DNA of 64,000 nt from positions 74,755,298-74,819,297 of the forward strand of contig NC_063167.1 in assembly GCF_023159225.1 (NCBI RefSeq), written 5' to 3'. The notes under the pieces were generated by a model that searched no databases, was not told the DNA's origin, and saw nothing but the letters and a program-made list of their open reading frames with translations. Shown here piece after piece: positions 12,269 through 22,838 of this stretch. Every line of letters begins with the position of its first letter. Positions within the stretch are counted from its first letter, which is position 1. This DNA comes from Perognathus longimembris pacificus (Eukaryota; Chordata; Mammalia; Rodentia; Heteromyidae). The position numbers and the translations under genes were made by a program.

Positions 12269-12316
<48 letters not shown>
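12269..12316. repeat. (TG)24 microsatellite
   Basis: 48 bp of pure TG dinucleotides. Confidence 0.96.
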
Positions 12317-12318
<2 letters not shown>

Positions 12319-12417
12319 GAAGGGTTTTTGCTTTAGTGGTTGTAGTTGTTAACTAAAAATAAAACCAACCAGCAGGCTTTTATGAAAATAACAAAATATA
12401 ATCAATGTCACCAGATT

Positions 12418-12614
12418 TTTTCTTTCTTTTTGCCAGTGCTTGAACTCAGGGCCTGAGCACTGTTCCTGGCTTCTTTTTGATCAAGGCAAGCACTCTACAA
12501 CTTGAGCCACAGTGATACTTCTGGTTTTTTTCTATACATGTGGTGCTGAGGAATTGAACCCATGGCTTCATATATATGAGGCAAGCACTCTACCACTAGG
12601 CCATATTCCCTGCC
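12418..12614 (-). mobile_element. IDL-Geo-type SINE
   Basis: Full dimer, more diverged than most copies. A short direct repeat CCAGATT flanks it (12411 and about 12615). Confidence 0.88.
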
Positions 12615-12806
12615 CCAGATTGTTTTTAACTATTTTTTTCTCCTAGAATGAATATACTTTTTTCCGTCAACAAAAACAACCCATGGCAATCAAAATCCGA
12701 GAAGTTTAGGAATATATATCACGAGAGAATGAATTTTCCCTTCATTCTAATCTGGGAGCTGTTTTTGAGGCCTTTTTTCAGGGTTTTCTCTGACTTTCCA
12801 TTGTAT

Positions 12807-12824
12807 GGCCAGCAGGTGGCAGCT
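12807..12824 (+). promoter_or_regulatory. CTCF-like motif, plus strand
   Basis: The plus strand reads GGCCAGCAGGTGGCAGCT, matching the CTCF core. It shares the 14-mer GCCAGCAGGTGGCA with the minus-strand motif 940 bp to the left, and the two point away from each other. Confidence 0.6.
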
Positions 12825-13121
12825 TGCCCCTGCTTTAGGGAGCACAGAGAGATCATGCATTCCAGGCAAGTTCCACCAGAGCTTTGCAAAATGGCGTGCT
12901 TTGTGCTTCTGCTTCAAACGCTTTTAAAGTTGTCCCAGATGACCCTAAGAAAACCTTCCAGTGATTTCATTCACTTTTACATGTTTAGAAATGGCCAGTT
13001 CTGGGCACTCTGCACTACATGAGACATTATCCTCCCTGAGAGTTGAGGTTTTGCTGGCAACAGAAAAGTTTATTAAAAACAAAAACAACAAACAAGCCAA
13101 CCAACAAGCAATGGGGTGGAG

Positions 13122-13333
13122 CCAGTGCCAGTGGCTCACACCTGCAATCCTGTGTGGATCATGTTTTGAAGCCAGCCCAGAGAAGGAAAGTCTGTGGGAC
13201 TCTTAGCTCCAATTAGCCACCAAAAATGCCAGAAGTGGCTCTGTGGCTCCAGCAGTAGAGCACAAAAGTTCAGGGACAGTGCCAAGGCCATGAGTTCAAG
13301 CCCCAGGACCAGCAAATAAATAAACAAATAAAT
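13122..13333 (+). mobile_element. B1-headed dimer SINE
   Basis: Plus-strand copy missing part of the 7SL-like head, with an AAATA-type tail. Confidence 0.87.
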
Positions 13334-14709
13334 GTCAGGACCCAAGTCCAATCCCAGGCTCCCCAGGAAAGTGGGCGAGTTGCCCCTCAGATATGCTCCA
13401 GTGCTTGCCATGTGCCAGGCAAGGCCTAATTTCAGACCATACAGGAAACAGGTGCTGTGAGAGGGGTAGGAAGGAAGGGTGTGGGATGGCATGGGAACTT
13501 CACTGAAAGAGACAGAGAGAGAGAGAGAGAGTACTCCAAAAGGAAGGAGTCCCGTGTGCCAAAACTCAGTGCCTTCTGAAGATACTCCCCCAGCTCCACA
13601 TTCTTGATGTACCCCCTTTGAGACTCAGGAGGGTTCTGGGTCTCCCAAAACAGCTGGGTCATCCCCAAGATTCCAAACCACTGGCCACCTATGTCCAGTT
13701 CTTCGTTTCTGGAGAGCTTTGGGGTGGCGACGGGAAGCATGGGGTGGCTGACCAAGGCACCTTTCATGATGGCGTCAGTGCTATTTTTCTGAAGCCTCTT
13801 AACAAGCAAGCTGTGGTTTTCTGATATTTTCCATATGCCGCAGAATGCTTGAGGCCTGTCTCCCAGAGCAGCCACAAAGCTCAGAGGCAGTCACTGATGT
13901 ATGCGAACCAGAGTTCAATTGTGTCTCATAAAGTGATTTAGTCCTAAATCTGAAGCTGAAACCGAATAGGAAATGCAAATCTGTCTTTCTTGCTTAAGAA
14001 TGTTTACCTTCTTTGCCAGTTGCAAAACAACCACACAGAAAACAAAAACACGTTTTAACCAATATATCTTATTGGACAATATAGGTGTTCTGCCAAATTA
14101 GAAAGCCAGCCATGTCCTGACACTTCCCTGTCAATTCTTGCTTCCAGCTGGCAAGCATTTAAACAATATTCCAAGGAGGTTTAACACTCATGATTACCTT
14201 GTTTGATTATTGCACTTTCTAGATAATGGTTTTTCAAAATTGTATCTTGCAGCTAGAAATTAAGTAGCGACTTCTGGGTCCACGCAACATTCTTTAATAA
14301 AATGAGACCCAATATAATATTCTCAGAGGCTGAGTAGTAATATAGAGGAGATTTACTGTAGTCCAAACGAGTGAGATCACTGATCCTATAGGATTCTGAT
14401 GATTTTCCCAAGTTAAACTCCAGAGAATGCTGGGAGGAGAGCAGGGTCCCAGGTGGCCTGTCCTCTCCCACATGGCTACCTACAGAATTCTTGGAGTCTT
14501 CTGGCTGTGTGCTAGGAGACGCCTCTTATGAGAAGCCAAGAATTAAGTCGTTTATTTGTGTCCACTCTAGCAATGTTGCTCTGCTAGTTAGGGCGGTCAG
14601 GCTACTGTGCAAAGCCCTGGAGCAATGGACGCACGTTCTCATTCATTCATCCCCACAGGCCACCCAGCATGGAAATAAACCTCCATGTCTGTGGAACCTG
14701 GGTGATAAT
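13334..14709. other. Unique intergenic segment
   Basis: Includes a 147-codon minus-strand frame (13432-13875) of normal amino-acid composition but no recognised family, a short (GA)n at 13507-13531, and AT-rich unique sequence to the solo LTR. Confidence 0.55.
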
Positions 14710-15140
14710 TGTTGCGGGGTTTGAGGGAGGGGAGTCCCCATCCCTCCAAGAGTCCACCACTCAGAGACAGTCTCAAGCAAAAGGATGGACTTATTGGGGA
14801 AGCAAAAAGTGAACTGACTGGCCAGGGACACAGCACAGACTCAGGAGGTAAACTGCGACAGTGAAAAGCAGGCTGACTGGCCAGGGCCACAGTGCAAACT
14901 CGGGAGCTGCCACCATGACCCCGAGCAGTCCTCAAATTGGGGTTTATAAAGGTAAAAGTGTGGCACAGATGTAGGGGTTGACGCAGGGGGTAGAGCAAGC
15001 AACAAACAAGTTAAGCAAGCCATTTACAGAAGCAGAACCTTGGGGTCAGGTTGACCTACTAATCAAGATGGCGTCAGCTCTACTCCCCCCAACATTTCCT
15101 ACCATGTTTTCCTAATCAAGATGAAGTCAGCTCTACAACA
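14710..15140 (-). mobile_element. Solo LTR of an endogenous retrovirus, 431 bp
   Basis: The element begins TGTTG and ends CAACA, a perfect terminal inverted repeat. The 5-bp duplication ATAAT lies at 14705-14709 and 15141-15145. TTTATAAA at 14942-14949 fits a core promoter. On the minus strand CAATAAG (about 14795) lies where a polyadenylation signal would be, which favours minus orientation. No internal retroviral sequence or second LTR adjoins it, so it is a solo LTR formed by recombination between the two LTRs. Confidence 0.85.
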
Positions 15141-15294
15141 ATAATGACGGTCTGTGGGGCCTCATCTGTGTGGCAAATACACCGCTTTGGAGTGTGACAA
15201 TGGTGACAATGTGGTGTGCTCTGCTTGCCTGGGATGAAGGATCACGCAGGAGCTTGACATAAACCACTCTCTATCTGTATGTGCACACGTATAT

Positions 15295-15818
15295 TGTTGT
15301 ACAGAGAAGCCACATCTTGAGAGGTCAAATCTTGGAGTCTTTATTAAAAGGCGGGCAACTGCATGGTAGACTCCTGTCTCAAAGACCAGCAGCCAGAAAA
15401 TACACTTAAGATTGTTAGGAAATGGAGCCACGAAGGCTGGCCAGGAAAGAAAGAATAAAAACAATACCAGTAAACCAATTCAGCTCCAATGGAGAGCTGG
15501 ATTAGGACGCCATGGTGACTGGAGAAGAGCCAGGAGATGGGAGGCAGGACAGTAAGGCCTCATGGTGCCTGAGCTGGTCCAGGCCTAAGATGTGTGAGGG
15601 GCCCAGGGTAGGGTCCTAGGAAACTCCAGTTCCAGGCATTGGGCTGACAGGTTTAGTAACTTGTCAGCCAAGTCCCTGCCCCTGCCTTCAGGGGTTCAGG
15701 CACACCCTTCACCTGGGGGTGTGTGTGTGGGGGTGGGGCTTCACCTTCCCCCATCAAGAAGACAAGATGCCAGAACCTACTATTCACCATGTGGCCAAGA
15801 TGGCGCCTGCCAGACCCC
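15295..15818 (-). mobile_element. LTR-like dispersed repeat, copy 2
   Basis: About 520 bp, homologous from end to end to 4492-5040. On the minus strand AATAAA at about 15340, and the low-coordinate end TGTTGTACAG (minus-strand ...CTGTACAACA) resembles an LTR end. The right boundary and duplication cannot be fixed. It is a different LTR family from its neighbour at 14710. Confidence 0.65.
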
Positions 15819-15839
15819 ATCTCCCCACTTCATATGTCC

Positions 15840-15990
15840 ATATGTATATAATACATATATACACTTACATATATGCATATTGATAAAGGAACAGACATAT
15901 AACACACATACATAATGGGTAGATAGCAGGCACATACATACGTGCACACACAACACACATAAATACATACATAAACACATGCATACACAC
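15840..15990. repeat. CATA/CACA-rich tract
   Basis: Low-complexity ACATA/CACACA variants, diverged, next to the LTR-like repeat. Confidence 0.85.
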
Positions 15991-16079
15991 AATCCCCTGG
16001 GAAGCTGAGCCTTCCCTGCGAATACAGCACTCTTAATCTCCGATTTCTTCCCACTTCTATCCCCTGCCTTTCCTCCACG

Positions 16080-16720
16080 TCTCCCGGGATGGGTTTGCGT
16101 CCGTCCTTCCTTCCTTCCTCCCGCGGGCGTCAGTGGAGAGGTGGATGGCGCCCGATGCTGGCTAGCGTGGGGATGCAGGCCTTGATCTGCGCGCTCCTTG
16201 CGGCCTTGGCCTTGGCTCAGCCCTGAAGCGGAATCTCCTTGGATTGGGTCCTGACGTGTCTGGACAAGACACTGGATCTGTTTTGGTTTTCTTTTCGCAT
16301 GGGATACTTGTGTCCTAAGAAAATGGCTTACAAGTGTCTGGAAAGCAGGGGGCTGGCCGCATTCCCAGAGCGGGGATCCTCAGTGGTGGGCACACGCGGT
16401 CCCATTTCCCACCCGGGGCCACCGCTGCTGCCCACAGCCAAGGAGGCGCCTGGCTCGCCGGGCACCCGCTCCACGCATGCCGGTCGGGGCGTCTGCACTC
16501 ACACCACGCCCGATGTGGGGGGCACTGGCGGAGCATCGCCGATTCGGCCTCGCGGTGTCCTCTGTTCAGACAGAGGAGCTCAGGGGGCAGCGCCCGGCCA
16601 CACGCCTGCAGCCCTTGCGCACACGTGGTTGCGCCCTTCTCGGTGCCAGGGAGGCTGGAGAAGCTGGGGAGAGAGGAGCGAGAGCCTGGGGAGGCCCGCA
16701 CCCCACCCCGCAGCCCGCCA
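16080..16720. promoter_or_regulatory. CpG-rich patch, possible orphan CpG island
   Basis: GC-rich with clear CpG density (e.g. CCGCGGGCGTC, CGGTCGGGGCGTC, GCATCGCCGATTCGG) against an AT-rich background. Overlapping open frames on both strands (up to 187 codons) follow from low stop density. I see no splice structure, known protein or TATA box. Confidence 0.45.
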
Positions 16721-16866
16721 CATGCTCAGGAGACACTGCTGCTTGAGACGACTTGAAAGCTCAAGTCATCTTTCTCCAGGTGTCCATGCTTTCTCCGGGT
16801 GAAATTTCCTCTTCCGTGTGTCATGCTTTTTGTCTTGGTTGAACATTGGCATAATACCAGAGATTG

Positions 16867-17105
16867 GCTAGGCATCGGTGGCTCACGCCTGTCATCCTAG
16901 CTACTCAGGAGGCTGAGGACTGGGGATCACAGTTCAAAGCCAGCCAGGGCAGACTCCATCACCAGAAAACCAGATGTGATGCAGTGGCTCAAAGTGGTAG
17001 AGTGCTAGCCTTGAGCAGAAAGGCTCAGGGACAGTGCCCAGACCTTGAGTTCAAGCCTCACAAACCAAGCAACCAAACAACCAAACAACCAAACAAACAA
17101 AAAGG
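16867..17105 (+). mobile_element. B1-headed dimer SINE
   Basis: Full plus-strand copy with an ACCAA-repeat tail. Confidence 0.9.
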
Positions 17106-17162
17106 TGAAAACAGACACTGTTGAACTCAGGTGTTCTAGATTCTCCGCCTTGTGGGGGACAA

Positions 17163-17412
17163 CAGCTCTTTTATTCATGTATTTTTGTGCCAGTACTGGG
17201 GCTTGGACTCAGGGCCTGGACACTGTCCTTGAGCCATTTTCTGCTCAAGCTGTCACTTTACCACTTTGAGCCACAGCACCACTTCCGGCTTCTGGCGGTT
17301 AACTGAAGATAAGAGTCTCATGGCCTTCCCTGCCTGCGCTGGCTTTGAACAGTGATCCTCAGACCTCAGCCTCTTGAATAGCTAGGATGACAGGCATGAG
17401 CCACATTGGTGC
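17163..17412 (-). mobile_element. B1-headed dimer SINE
   Basis: Full minus-strand copy. With the oppositely oriented copy about 60 bp to the left it forms a potential RNA hairpin. Confidence 0.9.
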
Positions 17413-17699
17413 CTTATAACAAAGGCTTTTTGTTAATGGAGAAATGGATACTGATAATGCAAGAAAGGTAATGACATATGTAGCAAGAAAGGAACTAGAA
17501 GCTAAGACAAAATTAATCTATTTTTCTAGGGATCCGCAAATAAGCCTAGAGTGTATGGAGTACTCTGAATCACAGGTTAATCTTAAATTTTACAAACACC
17601 ATCAGTATTTTAATTGGAAATAGATAGTTAGATCCAAAAGCACCTGGTAGTTTCCTGATTAGTGTCTGCAAGTACTTGTCACTAAATATTTGCTTGTTC

Positions 17700-17808
17700 T
17701 AGCTGGGTGTGGTGGCACATGCTTGTAATCTAAACACTCCAGAAGGTAAAACAGGAGTTCAAAGGCAGCTTAGCCTACAGTGGTAAGATGCTGACTCAAA
17801 AAAAATCT
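17700..17808 (+). mobile_element. B1-like (7SL-derived) monomer
   Basis: Single 7SL-like unit (GTGTGGTGGCACATGCTTGTAATC at its start) ending in a short A run. There is no tRNA-like right half. Confidence 0.75.
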
Positions 17809-18048
17809 AGCTGGGGGCCAGTGGCTCACACCTGTAATCCTAGCTACTCATGAGGCTGAGATCTGAGGATTGCAGCTGGAAGCCAGCCCAGACAGGAAAG
17901 ACCATGAGACTCTTACCTCCAATGAACCACTCAGAAAAAGCCAGACTTGGTGCTGTGGCTCACGTGCTAAAATGCCTTAAATACAAAGAGACTCAGGAAT
18001 GACACCAGGCCCTGAGTTCAAGCCCTAGGACCAGCAAAAACAATAATG
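17809..18048 (+). mobile_element. B1-headed dimer SINE
   Basis: Full plus-strand copy directly following the B1-like monomer. Confidence 0.9.
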
Positions 18049-18944
18049 TTCTAAGTGGTATCTAGAAAAAGTATAATAATGCAGTCTCTTTGAGCTGTCT
18101 TCCTTTTTCACTTTACACCTTCATTCAAAAAAATTCTTCATTTGAGAAAGCAGAGACGATGACAGAGGAAATGGGGCTCTTGTGTTTTCACACGTTTATT
18201 GGCACCGCCCAATCCCACCCCAGATCTTATGGCCTGTATAAAGTATGTGATGATGATGATGATGGTGGCACCTTACCTGTGCCATGAAGGCTTCCCATGC
18301 TCCCACCTCACCCTGCTTCCCCAGGAATGAGGCATTAGGATGACACTTTAAGAGCCAAAAATAAGATGGACACCAGAAAGAGCAAGAAAGCCAAGTGAGG
18401 ATGAAGTCCTGAGTTCAAGCTCTTTTACTGACAAAAACTTTTTGACTTGTTGGGTGCGTGAAAAGAGAACGAATTCTCTTTTTCCAGTATCATTAACTAT
18501 TCTCTACTTCAGATCACAAGTGTTCAGTATTCATCTCTCTACAGCTCTAGGTTGTTCCTCCAGAAATGAATTTTGCAAATAGCAACCACAGCTTCTATGT
18601 TGCTGGCAATTTCAGAGACAAGCCCATCACTTCTCACTTGGCAATTCCCAAACAAGAAACCACAGACCATTCAACAGGAAGTGTACATGACAATTAAGAT
18701 GAGGCCAAATCTACCTCAAGATATAGCGCCAAGAAAGCCGATGACCAGTTCTCAATTCCCAGCCTCCTTAGGGGCACACTACTCCGCAACCTACTGCATA
18801 CCTATGTATGCCCAGCCGTGCACACTATGGAAATAAAGCTTTGGCAACTGCTCAAGGTTCTTACCATTTTTCTCTCTGTCAACTCAATTCCAGAAATGTA
18901 ATGTTAGTCTCTTCTAACCAAGAGAATCTTGTTTAGAACACGGA

Positions 18945-19172
18945 TTTTGTTGTTGCTGTTGTTGGTTGTGGGGCTTGAACTCAGGGTCTGGGCATTGCCC
19001 CTGAGTTCTCTGGCACATTGAGCCACAGCTCCACATGGGTTTTTGAGTGGTTTATGGGAGATAAGAGTCTCATGAGGAATTTTCTGCCCAGGCTGGGTTT
19101 AAACTGCAATTCTCAGATCTCAGCCTCCTGAGTAACTGGGATTACAGGCATGAGCCACAAACATCCAACTAG
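18945..19172 (-). mobile_element. B1-headed dimer SINE
   Basis: Full minus-strand copy with GTT-rich tail sequence. Confidence 0.9.
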
Positions 19173-19209
19173 AACATCGCTTTTTAAATAAAACTTGTCA
19201 CTAACTACA

Positions 19210-19434
19210 TAAGAACTTGGGAAACTGTGTGCTGGTAACTCATGCCTGTAATCCCAGCTACGCAGGAGGTTGAGATCTGAAGATACAGGTTTGAAGCCAG
19301 CGTGGGCAAGAAAGTTAATGTAACTCTTATCTCCAATTAACCACCCCAAAACACGGAAGTGGAAGGGTGGGTCAACTGATATAGTACTAGCCTTGAATGA
19401 AAAAGTTAAGGGATGGCACCTAGGCTCTGAGTTC

Positions 19435-19438
<4 letters not shown>
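19210..19438 (+). mobile_element. B1-headed dimer SINE ending in (AC)n
   Basis: Plus-strand copy whose A-rich tail position is occupied by a 47-bp (AC)n run. Confidence 0.88.

Positions 19439-19485
<47 letters not shown>
19439..19485. repeat. (AC)n microsatellite at a SINE tail
   Basis: 47 bp of pure AC, directly continuing the SINE at 19210. Confidence 0.96.
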
Positions 19486-19486
<1 letters not shown>

Positions 19487-19661
19487 CTTTGGAGGACAGA
19501 AAGCCTGAGATCTGAGCACCTATAGTAGAATAAACTTAAGTTTGTAATTCTGACTCCTTGGAATATGCTCACGTGGTAGCCTGTCCATTCATTTAGCAAC
19601 ACTTATTGCCATGGTGGCAATCAGCCAATCATATCATTATTGGGTCAGTGTCTAAATTCTT

Positions 19662-19881
19662 TTTTTTTTTCTTCAAATTTTTATTATCAAACTGATGTAC
19701 AGAGAGGCTACAGTTTCATACGTTAGGCATTGGATACATTTCTTGTACTGTTTGTTACCTTGTCCCTCATACCCCTCTCCCTCCTTTCCCTTTCCCTCCC
19801 CCCCCAGGTGTTCAGTTCACTTACACCAAACAGTTTTGCAAGTATTCCTTTTGTAGTTGTTTGTCTTTTTTTTACCCTGTG
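19662..19881 (-). mobile_element. 5-prime-truncated LINE-1 3-prime end
   Basis: 220-bp L1 3-prime-UTR-like fragment with A tail (plus-strand T run at 19662) and a C-rich tract. The perfect 15-bp duplication AGTGTCTAAATTCTT lies at 19647-19661 and 19882-19896. Confidence 0.88.
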
Positions 19882-20060
19882 AGTGTCTAAATTCTTGCTA
19901 CATTTTATTCCAATATGCTAGGCTCCCCTCTTCTGAAAACTCAGCATCTACTACAGTGCCTGGCACATGATGGGTAAATTAATAATATATGACCCAGGGC
20001 TCTCTGTCTTTCTTCTTTCAGCTGCTAATGCCTAACACAGATGAAACTCAGGTATCAGTT

Positions 20061-20126
20061 GAAGAAGGAAAGAGGAAGGAAGGAAGGAAAGAAGGGAGGA
20101 AGGGAGGGATGGAGGGAGGGAAGCAG
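20061..20126. repeat. (GGAA)n-like purine tract
   Basis: GAAGGAAGGAAGGAAAG-type repeats, 66 bp, purine-only apart from one T. GGAA repeats can bind ETS factors, but nothing here shows it. Confidence 0.9.
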
Positions 20127-20792
20127 CAAGGGGAAGGTCATTTCCATCTCATGAACTCAGTGTAGTTGGACTTCGGATTTCCTGATTGATGTCATCAAAG
20201 GGGAAATCTTTTTCTGTTAGCAAAGGCGGTGGAAAGTAAACAGAATGCCATCTAATTTAATTTGGGTGGGGAAGGAGGTAAATGATGAGCGCTCTGTCTA
20301 GGCAAAAGGAGAATACCCTACATGTTACCTGGAAAGCGCTCTAGTTACTTTGGTGACTGTTATAGTCTTGTGAGAATAATCTCTTCTTAATAAGAACAAT
20401 TACTTAGATTTATTACTCCTCTGTGGTCTTGTTAAAGATCTAAGAAGAATCCTATTTGAATGGAAAGGACAATGGCAGCTTTTTAACAGGGAGCAAGGTT
20501 TAATTAAAACCTGAGAGCAGGGTGGGTGGCTCCATGGCTAGGTGGGAAAACTGGGTTCAAGAAGAGGGTGTTGATGTGTGGGGACAGAAGTGTGTGGACA
20601 ACAGGTCTCAGCGTGCATGTATTCAGGTTAATTGAGGCATCCCTCAGTTGGAGAATTTCCCTTTGGGAACCAAACAGGGCCCGCTGGGGACCCAATCTAA
20701 GGGGAGACGCAGGAATCTCTGTGGAATTTTAAAAGTACCTCGACACCCAGAATATTGCCAAAGAAACACTTTGGCACACCCCCACAGTAATT

Positions 20793-21037
20793 CTTTTTTG
20801 TTGTTGTTGGTTGTGGGGCTTGAACTCAGGGCCTGGGAACTGACCCTGAGCCTCTTTGTGCTCAAAGTTGATGCTCTACCACTTGAGCCACAGCGTTGCT
20901 TCCGGATTTTGAGTGGTTCTTTGGAGATAAGAGTCTCACGGGGACTTTTCTGCCAGAGCTGGCTTTGAACTGTGATCCTCAGATCTCAGCCTCCTGCGTA
21001 GCTAAGATTACTGGCATTCACCAGTGCTCCAGCCCCA
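20793..21037 (-). mobile_element. B1-headed dimer SINE
   Basis: Full minus-strand copy. Short flanking repeat CCCCACAGTRATTC (20779 and about 21032) fits a target-site duplication. Confidence 0.9.
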
Positions 21038-22122
21038 CAGTGATTCTTTAAGTAAGAATAAGAGGCATGAAATCCCCAGCTCTCTAACTTCAGGGAAGTG
21101 GCAGTAAAAGAATTAACCACCTCTTACAAACACAAATATAAATACAGCAGGCCTGTCACTTGAAAGTGCTATTCTCTGCCCTACATAAATAACCAACTGT
21201 AGTAGTCATTTAGATGCGTTTTGGTTGACAATGGTACCTAGGATCTCATCTCATCAAACCTAAGCCAGAAGGATTTTTCCCATTAAATTATATTATTGAA
21301 AGCAATGCCAGGACAGTCATAGGCTGGGGTGTGGGTGGTGGGCTCTTTCTTGGTTTAGGGGGTATGTTCTGAGTTTATGTCACCCTCGTGGTCAACAAAT
21401 GTCATACCAAGAACAGATGAGCACTAAATGAATCTCTTCTTGTGATGATTATAACAAGACTGTAAAATGGGAAACAGTAAATATAACTCATCCTTATTAA
21501 GACTGCCTGGTATTTGTTACCAGCAAGGCCGCCTCCTAACAAGAGAGTAAACAATACTTGCTCTCTTGTGATTGCTAATTAAAATGCAATAAATTATGGA
21601 ATCAATTTAAATTCTGGATCAGCCCTACGGTGAGTTCAATAAACCTCCTAAATTTTATTTTCCCCTCCGGGGTCCCTTTTCCTTGGGGGTAGGGCTATGT
21701 GTGTGCACAGGTTCTCTTTTGTTTGTGTTTTAATTGCTCCGGCGGCTCTTCAAGCAAAGGTGGCCAGCATTGGTCAAGCCGTAGATCTCAACAAGAGGGT
21801 TTCACTAGTTCCCAAGCTGTCTAGTAGCACTGGCCTTGGCAAATGTGCCTAGAACCACCAGGCAGCCTGCGTTTCCAGAGTCCTGTCTGGGCCTTGCAGT
21901 AATGAAAGTGTGGGCTGGGTACTGGGTGTGGGCTTGCTTTGTGAAGGTGGAAAGTTTGCTAGGGAGGAGGAGGAAGAGGCAAAGGGTTTACCAGGTGGAT
22001 GTATATTTATTTTAAGGCTGTTTTAAGATGATCAGACTCTGCTAGAAAGGAAAAAAGAAAGCATTTAAAGAAATATTTCATGGGAAAAGCAAAATTACTG
22101 TGACCAGGTGTGCCGATGGCTC

Positions 22123-22157
<35 letters not shown>

Positions 22158-22204
22158 GTTTGATGTTCTATTTTTGTAAGTTATTTTTAATCTTCTTTTA
22201 GAGG

Positions 22205-22446
22205 TTTTTTTTAAATTTCTTCTTAAACTTTAAATTTTTTTTTATTGTTTTTATTTTTGCTAGTCCTGGGGCTTGAACTCAGGGCCTGGGAACTGTCCCT
22301 GGTTTCTTTTTGCTCAAGGCTAACACTCTACCTCTTGAGCCACAGTGCTACTTCCGGCTTTTTCTGTGTATGTGGTATTGAGGAATTGAACCCAGGGCTT
22401 CATGCATACAAGGTGAGCACTCTACCACTAGGCCACCTTCCCAGCC
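22205..22446 (-). mobile_element. IDL-Geo-type SINE
   Basis: Full dimer with an unusually long T-rich (A-rich on the SINE strand) tail of about 50 bp. The short direct repeat TAGAGGT flanks it (near 22199 and 22448). Confidence 0.85.
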
Positions 22447-22604
22447 CTAGAGGTGATTTTTTTTTTAACCATCATTATCTTTAGTTGTACAAAAGTGTTG
22501 TTATTGAACAAAGCAGTTTATGAATACACTATCACCCTAATATCTCCCTTACCTACCCCTTTCCTCACTCTTCTTAATTTTGTAGGATATAGATTGGATT
22601 TTAT

Positions 22605-22838
22605 TTTATTTTATTTTATTTGTGGTCATGGGCTTGAACTCCCAGCCTAGGTGCTGTCCCTGAGCTTTTTTGTTCAAGGCTAGCATTCTACCACTTTGAG
22701 CCACAACTCCACTTCCAGTTTTCTAGTGGGTAATCGGAGCTATAAGTCTCACTCTTTTCTGCCTGGGCTGGCTTTGAACCTCAATCCTCAGATCTCAGCT
22801 TCTAGGGTAACAGGTGTGAGCCACCAGTACCCAGCAAA
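22605..22838 (-). mobile_element. B1-headed dimer SINE
   Basis: Minus-strand copy with a TTTTA-repeat tail. A direct repeat close to GATTGGATT / GACTGGATTATT flanks it (22590 and 22840). Confidence 0.87.

Larger units (their letters stand above)
10866..13121. other. AT-rich intergenic segment with CTCF-like pair
   Basis: 10980-11750 is strongly AT-rich, free of recognisable young repeats and possibly conserved. It is followed by the two CTCF-like motifs, a (TG)24 run and one SINE. The 124-codon frame at 12648-13022 covers the plus-strand motif and has no recognisable product. Confidence 0.6.
18049..22204. other. Intergenic segment with candidate conserved block
   Basis: Between the listed SINEs, L1 fragment and purine tract the DNA is unique. 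21060-21660 is AT-rich with homeodomain-like TAATTAAAA and may be a conserved non-coding element. No exon-like structure was found. Confidence 0.55.

Noticed and set aside
12648..13022. 124-codon plus-strand frame
   Set aside because: No recognised domain, no splice or promoter context; it only happens to cover the CTCF-like motif. Chance is the simplest reading.
16239..16802. 187-, 140- and 128-codon overlapping frames
   Set aside because: All fall in a CpG-rich patch with few stops. They overlap on both strands and match no family or splice pattern I know.
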